This document shows positions 37,552-46,011 of a DNA stretch of 64,000 bases, piece by piece; within the stretch, counting starts at the first letter, position 1, and every line of letters starts with the position of its first letter. This DNA is from Microbulbifer bruguierae. Its GTDB lineage: Bacteria; Pseudomonadota; Gammaproteobacteria; Pseudomonadales; Cellvibrionaceae. The notes under the pieces are model-generated. The model did no database searches. It worked only from the letters and a program-made list of their open reading frames with translations, and was not told the DNA's origin. The position numbers and the translations under genes are program-made. The stretch spans positions 3,872,001-3,936,000 of the forward strand of contig NZ_CP118605.1 of NCBI RefSeq assembly GCF_029869925.1, in the 5' to 3' direction.

Positions 37552-37761
37552 ATGGCTCGACAACTTCTACGTGACCCCAAAGGCCAGCTACTGGGCTGGA
37601 TAGAGCGTGAAGCCTCAAGTGGGTATCTGCTGGCTTACCGAGCAGGTGGCAATGTATTGGGATGGTATATACCCAATTTTGGGCCGGGCGGGCGAACGTT
37701 CGATAGTCACGGGCGACCCTTGGGGCAGGGGAACCACCTCAGCAGTTTGTTTTATCGATAA
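37552..37761 (+). CDS. Small Gly-rich unknown protein, 69 aa
   Basis: A 69-aa protein with repeated short turns: RDPKGQLLGWIE, GGNVLGWYIP, DSHGRPLGQGNHLSSL. Similar short proteins occur scattered in proteobacteria without known function. The ATG has GGGAGA 7 bases upstream. It begins a set of three closely spaced genes (15-nt gap, then a 14-nt overlap). Confidence 0.55.
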   Translation: MARQLLRDPKGQLLGWIEREASSGYLLAYRAGGNVLGWYIPNFGPGGRTFDSHGRPLGQGNHLSSLFYR

Positions 37762-37775
37762 TAAGGAGAGGCAGA

Positions 37776-38144
37776 ATGAGCGACGTCATGAGCTTAGATA
37801 GTTATCAACAAGCAGTAGACAAATGGATAGAGGGTGTTGGAAGCGACTATTTTGAACCGCTTACCAATGGCTGCATGCTCTCGGAAGAGGTCGGAGAGGT
37901 AAATAGATTGCTTTGTCGACAGTTTGGACAGCAACGCTATAAGAGTGGGGAAGAGCCTGAGAACTTTCAGCGCGCTCTCGCAGATGAGCTGGCAGACGTC
38001 ATGTTTGTTCTTACGTGTATTGCCAATCAGCAAGAAATCGATCTATCAGAAGCTCTGCTGCGTAACTTGCAGAAGAAAAATGCCCGAGATCGCAATCGAT
38101 ACGCCTCTTCTGAAGATAAGGAGGTTGCCCATGCCAGGCGTTGA
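37776..38144 (+). CDS. MazG-like nucleotide pyrophosphohydrolase
   Basis: A 122-aa all-helical enzyme of the MazG / dCTPase-like superfamily, expected to hydrolyse nucleoside triphosphates to monophosphates and pyrophosphate. The metal-binding helices are visible: CMLSEEVGEVNRLL (EExxE, residues about 30-43) and LADELADVMFVLTCIAN (ExxD, about 70-86). The ATG is preceded by AAGGAG. Such small MazG proteins occur in phages and defence islands and can change nucleotide pools during infection. Its specificity is not known. Confidence 0.8.
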   Translation: MSDVMSLDSYQQAVDKWIEGVGSDYFEPLTNGCMLSEEVGEVNRLLCRQFGQQRYKSGEEPENFQRALADELADVMFVLTCIANQQEIDLSEALLRNLQKKNARDRNRYASSEDKEVAHARR

Positions 38145-38688
38145 CCAAAAGCCTCTGATTCCGGAGGCCTTTATTTTCCAGAGTATAACTATCCGGGAGG
38201 CGGTCGCAGCAGAGTATTGGCGAAAGGACGATAGCCTGGAGGTGATTGTGTACGCACGGCCGGAGAATTGTATTCTCAACGGAAATAGTCCATTGCCAAT
38301 TTCTAGTGAAAATGAGCTGACATTCGAGCTGATTTTTAATGGTGTTGATGCCTCATACCGGGGCGTATCTACCAGAGGGCATCGGAACCTCCCTGTTTTT
38401 GATGATTTTGTCGAAGGGGAAGAGGTTTTATTGATACCAACTATTAGCTCAGAAGAAACTCGACCTTTGGCTGTCCCCTGGTGTCCGAATAAAAAACCAG
38501 AAACGGTTCGTATCTATAAACAGATCGGGCTCTGGTATGACGACGAAGGCTACTCAAATCCACCGACCGCCAGTATCTATTGTAAAGAGCAGTTTCATTA
38601 TGTGAGAAAAGGGAAATCCTTTCACTGTGACTTCCTTTGGGATATTCGTGCGACATCTGCCTATGGATATATTTATCACGATGGCTGA
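38131..38688 (+). CDS. Unknown 185-aa protein downstream of MazG-like
   Basis: Begins at ATG 38131 with an excellent AAGGAGG site, inside the last 14 bases of the MazG-like gene. The sequence is beta-rich with many Trp/Tyr residues (AAEYWRKDDSLEVIVYARPE; QIGLWYDDEGYS; FHYVRKGKSFHCDF). No signal peptide, membrane helix or known motif was found. The frame is open further upstream, to 37924, but that part lies inside the MazG-like gene. Overlap with the MazG-like gene suggests a functional link. Confidence 0.55.
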   Translation: MPGVDQKPLIPEAFIFQSITIREAVAAEYWRKDDSLEVIVYARPENCILNGNSPLPISSENELTFELIFNGVDASYRGVSTRGHRNLPVFDDFVEGEEVLLIPTISSEETRPLAVPWCPNKKPETVRIYKQIGLWYDDEGYSNPPTASIYCKEQFHYVRKGKSFHCDFLWDIRATSAYGYIYHDG

Positions 38689-38789
38689 GTAATAATTTTT
38701 AGTGGCGGATCTATACCTCTAGCTGGCCGTCGTTGGCTTTGGGTTAGTAGAAGTTTGTTTGAAGTCGATTTGGTTAAATTCTGGAAAAC

Positions 38790-39686
38790 ATGAATAGAAA
38801 CGAGTTTTTAAGTTCTCTCTGTGTAGATGATTTCATTTCTTGGTTGATTGAAAAGGTGCCAACACTGGAATTTGAGTTAAATTTCGCACAAAGCAGGTAC
38901 GTACCAAGTGGGTTGAATATGACGGTATTGGGGCTCGAAGAAGTTTTATCCAATTACTGTTGGTCTGCTTACTGGGACGCTGAAGGCGGGGAGCGTGTTC
39001 GCTCTTCGGATTGGAAAAGTACTCGTAGTTCTCTTGAAAGGCTTAGTCAGTGGATGCAGATGGCTGTTGAGCAAGATGATGATCATTCCTGCTACTTAGC
39101 CTGTCTAGCCATTCTTCAATGGGGCGGAGTCAGGGGAGCCAAACCGTTCCTAAAGGGGCTGTATGAGAATGGTGATTTGATTAAATATTTTTCTGAATTG
39201 GTGCCGTTATTCGATTTGACGGGGCATCAGAGCTACACCGCGTTAAACTCTGAAAACGTACTACGTTTCGATGCTGGGTTGACAAAAATCCATTCGTTGC
39301 TCGATAAGACTGGTTCACCAATTTACGATAGCCGGGTTGGTGCTGCAATGGCAATGTTATACGCACTATATTGCAGTGACCGCGATTCCGATCCTGAACT
39401 TCTATGTTTCCCCTCAGGTAGTGCGAGAGGTGACCAAATTAGAAACCCAGCAGCCCTAGGCTATCAGTATGCTCCTCAGTTTTTTACCACCGATGTAACT
39501 GATGAAAGTTGGGCGCAATGGCAGCTCAAGTTGGGATGGATTATCCGGGAGACTTTGACTCGATGTAATTGGTTTTCTGGCGAAAATGATCTCAGAGCAA
39601 GATGTCATGGCTTTGAAGCTGCTCTTTTTATGATCGGTTATGACCTGAGATGTTTCGAGTGTAATAATGAGTTTGCGCTGGCATAA
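38790..39686 (+). CDS. Unknown 298-aa protein in AT-rich segment
   Basis: A soluble protein with many Trp/Tyr and acidic residues. A helical middle (SLERLSQWMQMAVEQDD; YLACLAILQWGGV) is followed by PIYDSRVGAAMAMLYALY near residue 185, a phrase I associate with poorly characterised proteins of accessory regions, and a final FEAALFMIGYDLRC. No catalytic motif could be assigned. Codon use is AT-rich compared with hsdM or hsdR, suggesting separate acquisition. Confidence 0.5.
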   Translation: MNRNEFLSSLCVDDFISWLIEKVPTLEFELNFAQSRYVPSGLNMTVLGLEEVLSNYCWSAYWDAEGGERVRSSDWKSTRSSLERLSQWMQMAVEQDDDHSCYLACLAILQWGGVRGAKPFLKGLYENGDLIKYFSELVPLFDLTGHQSYTALNSENVLRFDAGLTKIHSLLDKTGSPIYDSRVGAAMAMLYALYCSDRDSDPELLCFPSGSARGDQIRNPAALGYQYAPQFFTTDVTDESWAQWQLKLGWIIRETLTRCNWFSGENDLRARCHGFEAALFMIGYDLRCFECNNEFALA

Positions 39687-39730
39687 TTTAGTGGCTAATT
39701 TTATTAAAAAATGTGTTACGGGGGATGCTT

Positions 39731-40162
39731 ATGGTGCTAAATTTTTCTGATACTACGAGAGGTGGCGGTAACGCCAGAGAGTTTTCTTGCCGAATCGGCG
39801 AAGGTGAAGTAAAGATTTTATCTGAATCAGAAATAGAGCATAGATATTCTTATTGTGAAATTTTAGCAGCCATCGGATGGTTAGTAGGTAAGTTTGGCTT
39901 TGAGGCATTCCCGCTTGCCAATAATGTGGCAAAGTTGCCCAAAGGCGAAGAAAGGAATGGCCTTGGAAAGTCGCTCTATCTGGTTAAGAAAGATACGAAA
40001 TTTGCTCAGGGTTCGAGTTACCTGGGAGTGGTTCTTGAGCGTATAGGCGCGTTTGAGTATGTAGAGGGTGGGCCGATTAGCTGGAGAATACATCCAGAAA
40101 TTAGAGATATTTCGGATGTAATCGAGAAGCTGAATACCCCGAAAATCTTGGAAATCGGCTGA
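39731..40162 (+). CDS. Unknown 143-aa protein
   Basis: A small soluble protein following the 298-aa gene after 44 bases. The region reads RGGGNAREFSCRIGEGEVKI, a helical GWLVGKFGFEAF stretch, then Lys-rich and Glu-rich parts. No motif was recognised. GGGGA lies about 5 bases before ATG 39731; ATG 39725 and GTG 39713 are alternatives. It is the last gene before the convergent yebC-type gene and terminator. Confidence 0.5.
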   Translation: MVLNFSDTTRGGGNAREFSCRIGEGEVKILSESEIEHRYSYCEILAAIGWLVGKFGFEAFPLANNVAKLPKGEERNGLGKSLYLVKKDTKFAQGSSYLGVVLERIGAFEYVEGGPISWRIHPEIRDISDVIEKLNTPKILEIG

Positions 40163-40234
40163 AAGTTTCTTAAGGCTTTCCAGACGGTAATGGTGAAATC
40201 TTGAAGTAAAATTCTTGGTCCCGGCTTCTAAAAT

Positions 40235-40255
40235 TAAGGCCCCTTTGGGGCCTTA
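40235..40255. terminator. Terminator between convergent genes
   Basis: TAAGGCCCC (40235-40243) and GGGGCCTTA (40247-40255) form a perfect 9-bp stem with a TTT loop. On the minus strand it is followed by ATTTTAG, on the plus strand by TCTGATTTG. It sits between the 39731 gene and the minus-strand YebC gene and may serve both. Confidence 0.65.
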
Positions 40256-40346
40256 TCTGATTTGTTATACGTTCTGTTTAAAATAGCCTAACCTTGGGAG
40301 ACGGTCCATTCGATTCCCCGGCGGATACTGATCAGTCGAGTATCAA

Positions 40347-41066
40347 TTACACATTCTCCACATTGTGATAAACCGCCTGCACATCCTCCAGGTCTTCCAG
40401 CATATTTATAAACTTCTCAAACAGTGCCACATCGTCACCGGAGATCTCGGTATACGTTTGCGGTACAAACTGAATCTCATCCACTTCAAAGTCGATCTCG
40501 CCAAACGCTTCGATCAGCGCCTGCTTGGCTTTGAAGTAATCGGTGTGTGGGGCGAATACGGAGAGTTTGCCGTCTTCGTTTTCGATATCGGTGACATCCA
40601 CATCCGCTTCCATCAGCGCTTCCAGCACGGCTTCTTCATCGTCGTGCTGGAACACCAGGATCGCCAGGTGATCGAAGCTGTGGCTGACGGAGCCTTCGGT
40701 TCCGATCTTGGTTTTGGTTTTGGTGAAGGCCTGGCGCACGTCGCCGAAGGTGCGGTTGGGGTTGTCGGTCAGGCATTCGATGATGGCCATGCAGCCGCCG
40801 GGGCCGAAACCTTCGTAGCGGGCGCGGGAGAAGTCTTCGCCGGCACCGCCCTTGGCCTTGTCGATCGCCTTTTCGATCACGTGGGTGGGGACCTGCTCTT
40901 TCTTGGCGCGTTCAATCAGGCTGCGCAGGGCCAGGTTGCCGTTGGGGTCGATACCTCCAGACTTCGCGGTCACGTAAATCTCGCGGCCGTAGCGGCTGTA
41001 GACCCGGGCTTTCATGTTCGAGGTCTTGGCCATTGAGTCTTTGCGGTTCTGATAGGCTCTGCCCAT
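40347..41066 (-). CDS. YebC/PmpR-family transcriptional regulator
   Basis: A YebC-family protein (239 aa), cytoplasmic, linked to transcription control or translation of proline-rich stretches in homologues. Typical elements: [20 protein letters not shown] start, [35 protein letters not shown] and the C-terminal EIQFVPQTY. The start form resembles the YeeN branch. I chose ATG 41066, since MGRAYQN is the family start and CGGAG lies upstream. It returns to GC-rich host-like sequence and is probably core genome. Confidence 0.92.
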   Translation of the reverse strand: MGRAYQNRKDSMAKTSNMKARVYSRYGREIYVTAKSGGIDPNGNLALRSLIERAKKEQVPTHVIEKAIDKAKGGAGEDFSRARYEGFGPGGCMAIIECLTDNPNRTFGDVRQAFTKTKTKIGTEGSVSHSFDHLAILVFQHDDEEAVLEALMEADVDVTDIENEDGKLSVFAPHTDYFKAKQALIEAFGEIDFEVDEIQFVPQTYTEISGDDVALFEKFINMLEDLEDVQAVYHNVENV

Positions 41067-41407
41067 GGGGTAATGCTCCGGTATCAAAGATAGGGGGCGA
41101 TTTTAATGGGGACGGCCTAGGCAGCGCAATTTGCTTCAATGTTTTTGGCGACAGTGGGCGCTTTCTGGTATGTCTGGGTAAATTGCCCTCAGGACCTCAG
41201 CTCCGGGCGCCTGAGAATATGGGAGTATTTCATTCAGGCAGGTGGGGAACAGATTGCTGGCGTTCAGCGGATATTGAATTGACGGTCACGTTTTCCGTAG
41301 CATGGCCTTTATGGTTAGCACGCTGTCTGAGCCGGGATGTGGTGGCAAGTGCACCCATTTATTTAGAAAAAAACCAATACTTTGCGCGTTGATGGGGACT
41401 ACAGGTT
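41067..41407. other. Intergenic region between yebC and carboxylesterase genes
   Basis: About 340 bases between divergent genes. It must hold both promoters. An open frame on the plus strand (41033-41392) lacks a ribosome site and known features. No repeats or hairpins of note were seen. Confidence 0.4.
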
Positions 41408-43036
41408 ATGAACGCTAAATTGAACATTGGAATAAAAGTGCTTGCTGCAGCGCTGGTTACAGTATTTTTCAGCACTGGATGCGCCCAAAAAATAGGCAAT
41501 GTTACCGCGTCGGAGGCAACTAATAATGGACCGCTTGTTACTGTTAGCGGTGGTGAATTACAGGGTGCGATGACCGACGGCATTCAGGTGTTCAAGGGGA
41601 TACCTTATGCGGCGCCCCCGGTAGGCGAAAATCGCTGGCGTGAGCCGCAGTCATTCACCTGGGATGGTGTTCGCGACGCTAAAACCTTTGGCCATGACTG
41701 CATGCAAAAGCCGTTTCCGAGTGATGCTGCGCCACTGGGGGAAATCCCTGCGGAAGACTGCCTGTACCTGAATGTGTGGGCCCCAGAGAGCCAGGAAGAA
41801 CCGGCGCCCGTGGTTATATGGATACATGGGGGCGGTTATGTGAATGGCGGGGCGTCTCCGGCAGTTTATGACGGCGCCGAGTTTGCAAAATCCGGTGTTG
41901 TGTTTGTTAGTTTTAATTATCGATTGGGTCGCTTCGGTTTTTTTGCCCACCCGGCACTTAGTGCAGCGGATGAGGGACAGATTGGCAACTATGCCTTTAT
42001 GGATCAGATAGCCGCGGTTAAATGGGTGAAAAATAACATCGCGGCGTTTAATGGTGATCCGCACCGTATCACTATTATGGGGGAGTCGGCGGGAGGTGGG
42101 TCGGTGCACACACTGATGCAAGCGCCTGCCAGCAAAGATCTCATTCAGGGAGCCATCATCATGTCAGGTGGCGGTCGCTCTCTGATGGGAGAGCGCAGTC
42201 TGACAGAAGGCACGGAACAGCATCCATCTGCTGAGCAGATCGGGTTGAACTTCGCTGAAGAGCATGGAATTGAAGGAACTGGCCCGGAAACACTGGCGCA
42301 AATGCGAGCCCTGTCCGCCAACGATGTACTTGATGGATTGAATCTGACGGCGCTGTTTATGCCATCGAAAGGGAAGCAGACCTATGTTGGTGGTCCCTTG
42401 GCAGATGGCAAAATTGTGCTCGGAAGTACTCAGGCCATGGTGGAAAGTGGCCAGGTCGCAAAAGTTCCGGTCCTGGTTGGCACCACCAGCCAGGATATTG
42501 GATTCGGCATGGCTCCGGATAAAGAGACGCTATTCGGCGCTTTCGGGCCCTACGCAGAGGAGGCAAGACTGGCCTATGACCCCAATGATTCCCTTCCCCT
42601 GCAAATACTGAATTTCATGGTAGGCCAGGATCGTGGTATGCAAGAGCCTGCGCAATATTTCGCAGGAAAAATGACTGGGCTCGGACAGGAGGCCTATGTT
42701 TATCGGTTCTCCTATGTGGCGGAGTCTATTCGTGACGGCCAGGGCGCACAGCATGCAAGTGAAATTCCGTTCTTCTTTAAAACCATCGACAAAAAATACG
42801 ATAGCCTGACGGAAAAAGATAAGACGGCCGCCGAGTTACCTTTTAGCTATGTAGTTAACTTCATCAAGACGGGTAACCCGAATGGAACCGGCCTGCGGCA
42901 ATGGAAGGCATTTGATCCGAGTCAAAATAATATCCTGGACATTACCATGGACGCCGAAGCTGTCCATGGTACCGATCCATGGAAAGATCGGATGGAAGTA
43001 ACGAGCAAGTATGCCGGATTGATGGCGAACCGCTGA
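41408..43036 (+). CDS. Carboxylesterase/lipase family lipoprotein (type B)
   Basis: A secreted alpha/beta-hydrolase of the type-B carboxylesterase family, which hydrolyses esters of carboxylic acids. The N-terminus has a signal peptide ending in FFSTGC, a probable lipidation Cys. Family motifs: EDCLYLNVWAP near residue 118, oxyanion hole IHGGGY near 140, nucleophile GESAGGGSVHTL near 220, and the late catalytic His within AQHASEIPFFF near 450. The length (542 aa) is normal. It is monocistronic with its own terminator. Substrate unknown. Confidence 0.88.
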   Translation: MNAKLNIGIKVLAAALVTVFFSTGCAQKIGNVTASEATNNGPLVTVSGGELQGAMTDGIQVFKGIPYAAPPVGENRWREPQSFTWDGVRDAKTFGHDCMQKPFPSDAAPLGEIPAEDCLYLNVWAPESQEEPAPVVIWIHGGGYVNGGASPAVYDGAEFAKSGVVFVSFNYRLGRFGFFAHPALSAADEGQIGNYAFMDQIAAVKWVKNNIAAFNGDPHRITIMGESAGGGSVHTLMQAPASKDLIQGAIIMSGGGRSLMGERSLTEGTEQHPSAEQIGLNFAEEHGIEGTGPETLAQMRALSANDVLDGLNLTALFMPSKGKQTYVGGPLADGKIVLGSTQAMVESGQVAKVPVLVGTTSQDIGFGMAPDKETLFGAFGPYAEEARLAYDPNDSLPLQILNFMVGQDRGMQEPAQYFAGKMTGLGQEAYVYRFSYVAESIRDGQGAQHASEIPFFFKTIDKKYDSLTEKDKTAAELPFSYVVNFIKTGNPNGTGLRQWKAFDPSQNNILDITMDAEAVHGTDPWKDRMEVTSKYAGLMANR

Positions 43037-43090
43037 TTTTTGCCAATGGGCATCGAGAGGTTGTGGGTCTCCCTGCAAGCTTAATGTACG

Positions 43091-43122
43091 AAAAAGGGCC
43101 TGATAATTATCAGGCCCTTTTT
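43091..43122. terminator. Bidirectional terminator after the carboxylesterase
   Basis: GGGCCTGAT (43096-43104) pairs with ATCAGGCCC (43109-43117), with a 4-nt loop; five A precede and five T follow, so it can work in both directions between two convergent genes. Confidence 0.9.
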
Positions 43123-43193
43123 CGTTCGGATTGCTTGTGTTGCCGATAGGACAATGGCTAAACCAGCCGTCGGCTGTATAGCGACTTCCAGCT

Positions 43194-44123
43194 TCAGCCT
43201 TCACTGCAAGTAAACGTGGAGAGAATTTTCCCTGGCGATACTGACCACACCCCCTGCTGGCGCGTAATGTATTCCAGTGCCTGCTCCAGTTTGGCGATAC
43301 GGTGGGGCTGACCGAGCATCCAGGGGTGCAGGTTCAGCGCCAGAATACGCCCACCACCGGTCTGCTCCGCTTCTTTCAGTAGAAAGTCGCAGGCGTCGCA
43401 CACCTGTTCCAGCCACGACTGTTCCGAGTGCTGGTTGTTCATGATGACGAAGTGGTCTTCCAGTTCGTTCGATAGCGGCATCGCCCAGAGTCCGCCGTTG
43501 TCGGTGTGGAAGCGGTAGGGCATGTCGTCGTTCACCCAGTCGCAGAAGTACTCTACTCCGTGCTCGACGAGCAGTTCGGGGGTGCGCTCGCTTTCGTTGC
43601 GGGCGGGGCTCAGCCAACCGGTAACCGGCTGGCCACTGGCTTCACGCAGGGTACTGAGGCACTCGGCCACCAGCGCGCGCTCTTCGGCTTCATCCTGGCC
43701 GCCGTAGTGCAGGGCGTCCATGTGTATGCCATGGGCCAGTATCTCATCGCCGCGGTTGGCAATGGTGCGCAGCAGCGCCGGAGCGCGCTCCGCCAGTGCC
43801 GAGTTGATCGCAAAGCTGGGCTTTATGCCGTAGCTGTCGAAGGCTTTGAGGAAACGGTAAATCCCGACCCGGTTGCCGTAGTCGCGCAGACTGAAGTGGC
43901 GCAGGTCCGGGTAGGGCATGGTCATACCGCCGGGCGCTGCAAAAGGTTTGCCCTGCTGGTTGAGGGGGAAGAATTGCAGGCACACGTTGACCCACAGGGC
44001 CAGGCGCTTGCCGTCCGGCCACTGCACGGCAGGGCGATCGGTGAGCATCGACCAGTCGTAGCGATCGTGGTCCATGCCGTAGCTGCGGCGGGGATATTCT
44101 AGGTGTTCTCTATCCAGTGCCAT
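43194..44123 (-). CDS. PuuE-like polysaccharide deacetylase-fold hydrolase 1
   Basis: A 309-aa member of the NodB/polysaccharide deacetylase fold, in the branch of PuuE (allantoinase), which hydrolyses C-N bonds in small cyclic amides. Typical text: HFSLRDYGNRVGIYRFLKAF, then ILAHGIHMDALHY, then a GWLSPARNESERT strand. The canonical TFDDG Asp pair of sugar deacetylases is absent, consistent with a PuuE-like enzyme. The start ATG 44123 has AGGAGG 9 bases upstream; the stop of the upstream gene lies inside this spacing. It is the third gene of a minus-strand operon with a second PuuE-like gene and a cysteine hydrolase. The substrate is probably a cyclic amide or imide (inference). Confidence 0.75.
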   Translation of the reverse strand: MALDREHLEYPRRSYGMDHDRYDWSMLTDRPAVQWPDGKRLALWVNVCLQFFPLNQQGKPFAAPGGMTMPYPDLRHFSLRDYGNRVGIYRFLKAFDSYGIKPSFAINSALAERAPALLRTIANRGDEILAHGIHMDALHYGGQDEAEERALVAECLSTLREASGQPVTGWLSPARNESERTPELLVEHGVEYFCDWVNDDMPYRFHTDNGGLWAMPLSNELEDHFVIMNNQHSEQSWLEQVCDACDFLLKEAEQTGGGRILALNLHPWMLGQPHRIAKLEQALEYITRQQGVWSVSPGKILSTFTCSEG

Positions 44124-44127
44124 GGCC

Positions 44128-45039
44128 TCAGCCCTCCTGTGCGGCGATGGCCGCCACAGCGTTGTCGTAGTGGTGCTCGAGGTAATACTCGGCAATTTCC
44201 CGCCCGGTGGTCACCCACACGTCGGCGTGCCCGGTGATGTATTCCAGGGCTTCCTCAAAGGCCTTGAGGCGATGGGGGCAGCTCACCTGATAGTTGTGGG
44301 TGGGAATGCACATGACGGTGCCATTCTCGGCACCTTCCTGATACAGGCGGTCAAAGTTGTCCTTGAGTATCTGCCCGTAGCGTCGGGGTTCCACCTTGTT
44401 TACCACATAGGCGATGGTGTCATTCATCTCCAGGGAGTAGGGCACCGAGACAAAACGTTTGCCGCTGCGAACATTGATCGGGGTGGGCTGATCGTCGTGA
44501 AACAGGTCGCAGGTATAAATACCGCCGGCTTCGGCGAACAGGTCGATGGTGTGTTCGGAGTGGGACAGGGCCGGTGCCAGGTAGCCCGCCGGTTTGCGGC
44601 CAGTATATTGTTCGATGGTGTGTACCGAGTCCTGGATCATCTCCAGTTCCTGCGCTTCCGACAGGCCGTAGGTGTAGCGGGTGTTGTAAATACCGTGGCT
44701 GAAAAATTCCCAGTCCCGTTCCGCGCACATGGCGATGATTTCCGGGTGGTGTTCGCACAGGGCAGTGGACAGGGAAATCGAACCGCGCACCCCGTAGCGA
44801 TCCAGTACTTCCATCTGGCGCACATGGCCGACGCGGTTGCCGTAGTCGCGGATGCTGTATCCCTGTGTGGCGGGATAGGGTTGTGGCCAGGCCTTGCGGT
44901 GTGGATTCGCAGGTGGGTTCAGTTCGTAAAATTCGATATTGGGCGCGACCCAGAAGGCCACGCGAGCGCCGTTCGGCCAGGTGATTTTGGGGCGGCCTTC
45001 CCAGGGCCAGTAATCGTAGAGTCCGGGGTCGGCTTTCAT
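44128..45039 (-). CDS. PuuE-like polysaccharide deacetylase-fold hydrolase 2
   Basis: A 303-aa paralogue of the neighbouring hydrolase. It shares GYSIRDYGNRVGHVRQMEVL and has FFSHGIYNTRYTYG at the metal-site position, where the first paralogue has HGIHMD; the second His is replaced by Tyr. The GYLAPALSHSEHT strand corresponds to the other paralogue's GWLSPARNE. The ATG (45039) overlaps the stop of the upstream amidase gene (ATGA). The two paralogues may form a heteromer or act on successive substrates. Confidence 0.75.
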   Translation of the reverse strand: MKADPGLYDYWPWEGRPKITWPNGARVAFWVAPNIEFYELNPPANPHRKAWPQPYPATQGYSIRDYGNRVGHVRQMEVLDRYGVRGSISLSTALCEHHPEIIAMCAERDWEFFSHGIYNTRYTYGLSEAQELEMIQDSVHTIEQYTGRKPAGYLAPALSHSEHTIDLFAEAGGIYTCDLFHDDQPTPINVRSGKRFVSVPYSLEMNDTIAYVVNKVEPRRYGQILKDNFDRLYQEGAENGTVMCIPTHNYQVSCPHRLKAFEEALEYITGHADVWVTTGREIAEYYLEHHYDNAVAAIAAQEG

Positions 45040-45737
45040 ACGGTGGTCTCCGCCAGCGCTTCCTCGAGGTTCGCTTTGTGGCTGTCGAGCCAGTCGAACA
45101 CTTCCCGCACTTCCAGCACGTCCGCATATTTGATTGCGAGATCGGTGAGATTCGCGAAGTGATAGGACTCGTGTTTGTCTGCGACGCACTCTTCCGGAAC
45201 GATGGTGCGATAGCCACGGGACAGGGAGTCCACCGCGGTGGCGCGGATGCAGCCGGAGGTGGAGCCGCCGGTGATGATTACCGTGTCTACCTTGTGCCAC
45301 ACACACAGGGACTGCAGCTGGGTTTCAAAAAATGCTGAGGGCATTTTCTTGCAGTAAATCACGTCGCGCTCGCGATCGATGTGCAGGCGATCGTCGAATT
45401 CGCTGCGTTCGGAGCCGAACTTGATGTTTTGCAGGGAATCGGGGGTGTCAGTGCGGGTGCCCCAGATACCGCAGTCTTCGCCAGATTCCATATAGGCGAC
45501 GTGGGTCCAGACCACCGGCCAGCCCAGCGCGCGGAATTTTTTCGCCAGGGTATCCACGTATTCCATCTGGCGCGGATCGGTTTCGTAGGCGGTCTTGAAC
45601 AGGTCGGTGCGGGTGTAGGCTTTTTGTGGGTCGACGTTGACCAGGACGGCCTTGTCACCAAAACCGAAGCGGGCCCGGCTCGGGTTGGCTTTCAGTTCGG
45701 CATAGATCTCGCGGGCCGTCTTGTTGCTGCTTTCCAT
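45036..45737 (-). CDS. Isochorismatase-family cysteine amidohydrolase
   Basis: A 233-aa amidase of the isochorismatase/nicotinamidase-like group; relatives include N-carbamoylsarcosine amidase, ureidoacrylate amidase RutB and maleamate amidase NicF, which release ammonia from linear amides. The catalytic triad is visible: Asp in LVNVDPQKAYT, Lys in VIYCKKMPSAFF, and Cys in GGSTSGCIRATAVD with the cis-peptide before it. I chose ATG 45737 (GGGGAG upstream). An in-frame Lys-rich extension upstream (to 45899) is more likely an untranslated A-rich leader. First gene of the operon with the PuuE-like hydrolases. Confidence 0.85.
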   Translation of the reverse strand: MESSNKTAREIYAELKANPSRARFGFGDKAVLVNVDPQKAYTRTDLFKTAYETDPRQMEYVDTLAKKFRALGWPVVWTHVAYMESGEDCGIWGTRTDTPDSLQNIKFGSERSEFDDRLHIDRERDVIYCKKMPSAFFETQLQSLCVWHKVDTVIITGGSTSGCIRATAVDSLSRGYRTIVPEECVADKHESYHFANLTDLAIKYADVLEVREVFDWLDSHKANLEEALAETTV

Positions 45738-45750
45738 GGTGGCTCCCCTT

Positions 45751-45850
45751 GTGTTTTTTTGTGTCTTTCTTTTGGTTTTCTTGTTTGCTTTTTCTTGCGG
45801 TTTTTTGCGTTTTCTTCTTGCGTTTTTCTTTTCGTTGTTTTCCTGGATGG
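45751..45850 (-). other. A-rich, C/T-poor leader before the amidohydrolase gene
   Basis: About 100 bases that are strongly T/G-biased on the plus strand and so A/C-biased on the transcribed strand, with runs such as GCAAAAAA and GAAAAAC repeated irregularly. The mRNA would be nearly free of structure, a possible translation-enhancing or protein-binding leader. It is in frame with the downstream gene and could alternatively encode about 35 Lys-rich residues. Confidence 0.5.
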
Positions 45851-45903
45851 CCCTGCTGTCGGCAGGCGCAACTGGACGATCTCCATTCGCTCTTGCCATT
45901 CAT

Positions 45904-45923
45904 TTGATATATAAGTATAACAA
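45904..45923. promoter_or_regulatory. GntR operator candidate, site A
   Basis: TTGATATA-TAAG-TATAACAA is an inverted repeat with 7 of 8 matched positions between arms. It lies between the divergent amidohydrolase and CoA-transferase genes, 89 bases before the latter. The same architecture recurs at 54031-54050 and, degenerate, at 51091-51111 upstream of the GntR gene. Confidence 0.5.
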
Positions 45924-46011
45924 TAAAACAATTCTGCCGGCATCGGCAAGCGGACCCTTGGTTCCGGCTGTCCCGGCTTTCCTGTCAACAGTACGTAAGT
46001 GGCGCACGAAA

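Noticed and set aside
41033..41392. A 119-codon plus-strand frame between the yebC-type and carboxylesterase genes
   Set aside because: It overlaps the yebC start region, lacks a ribosome site, and has no known features.
15808..44000. Direct repeat of the tRNA-Leu 3' end as an island attachment site
   Set aside because: I looked for the T-arm/acceptor sequence downstream and found no convincing second copy in the window; no integrase gene was found either.
45738..45899. Lys-rich N-terminal extension of the isochorismatase-family protein
   Set aside because: In frame, but ATG 45737 has a good ribosome site and gives the normal family length; kept as an untranslated A-rich leader.
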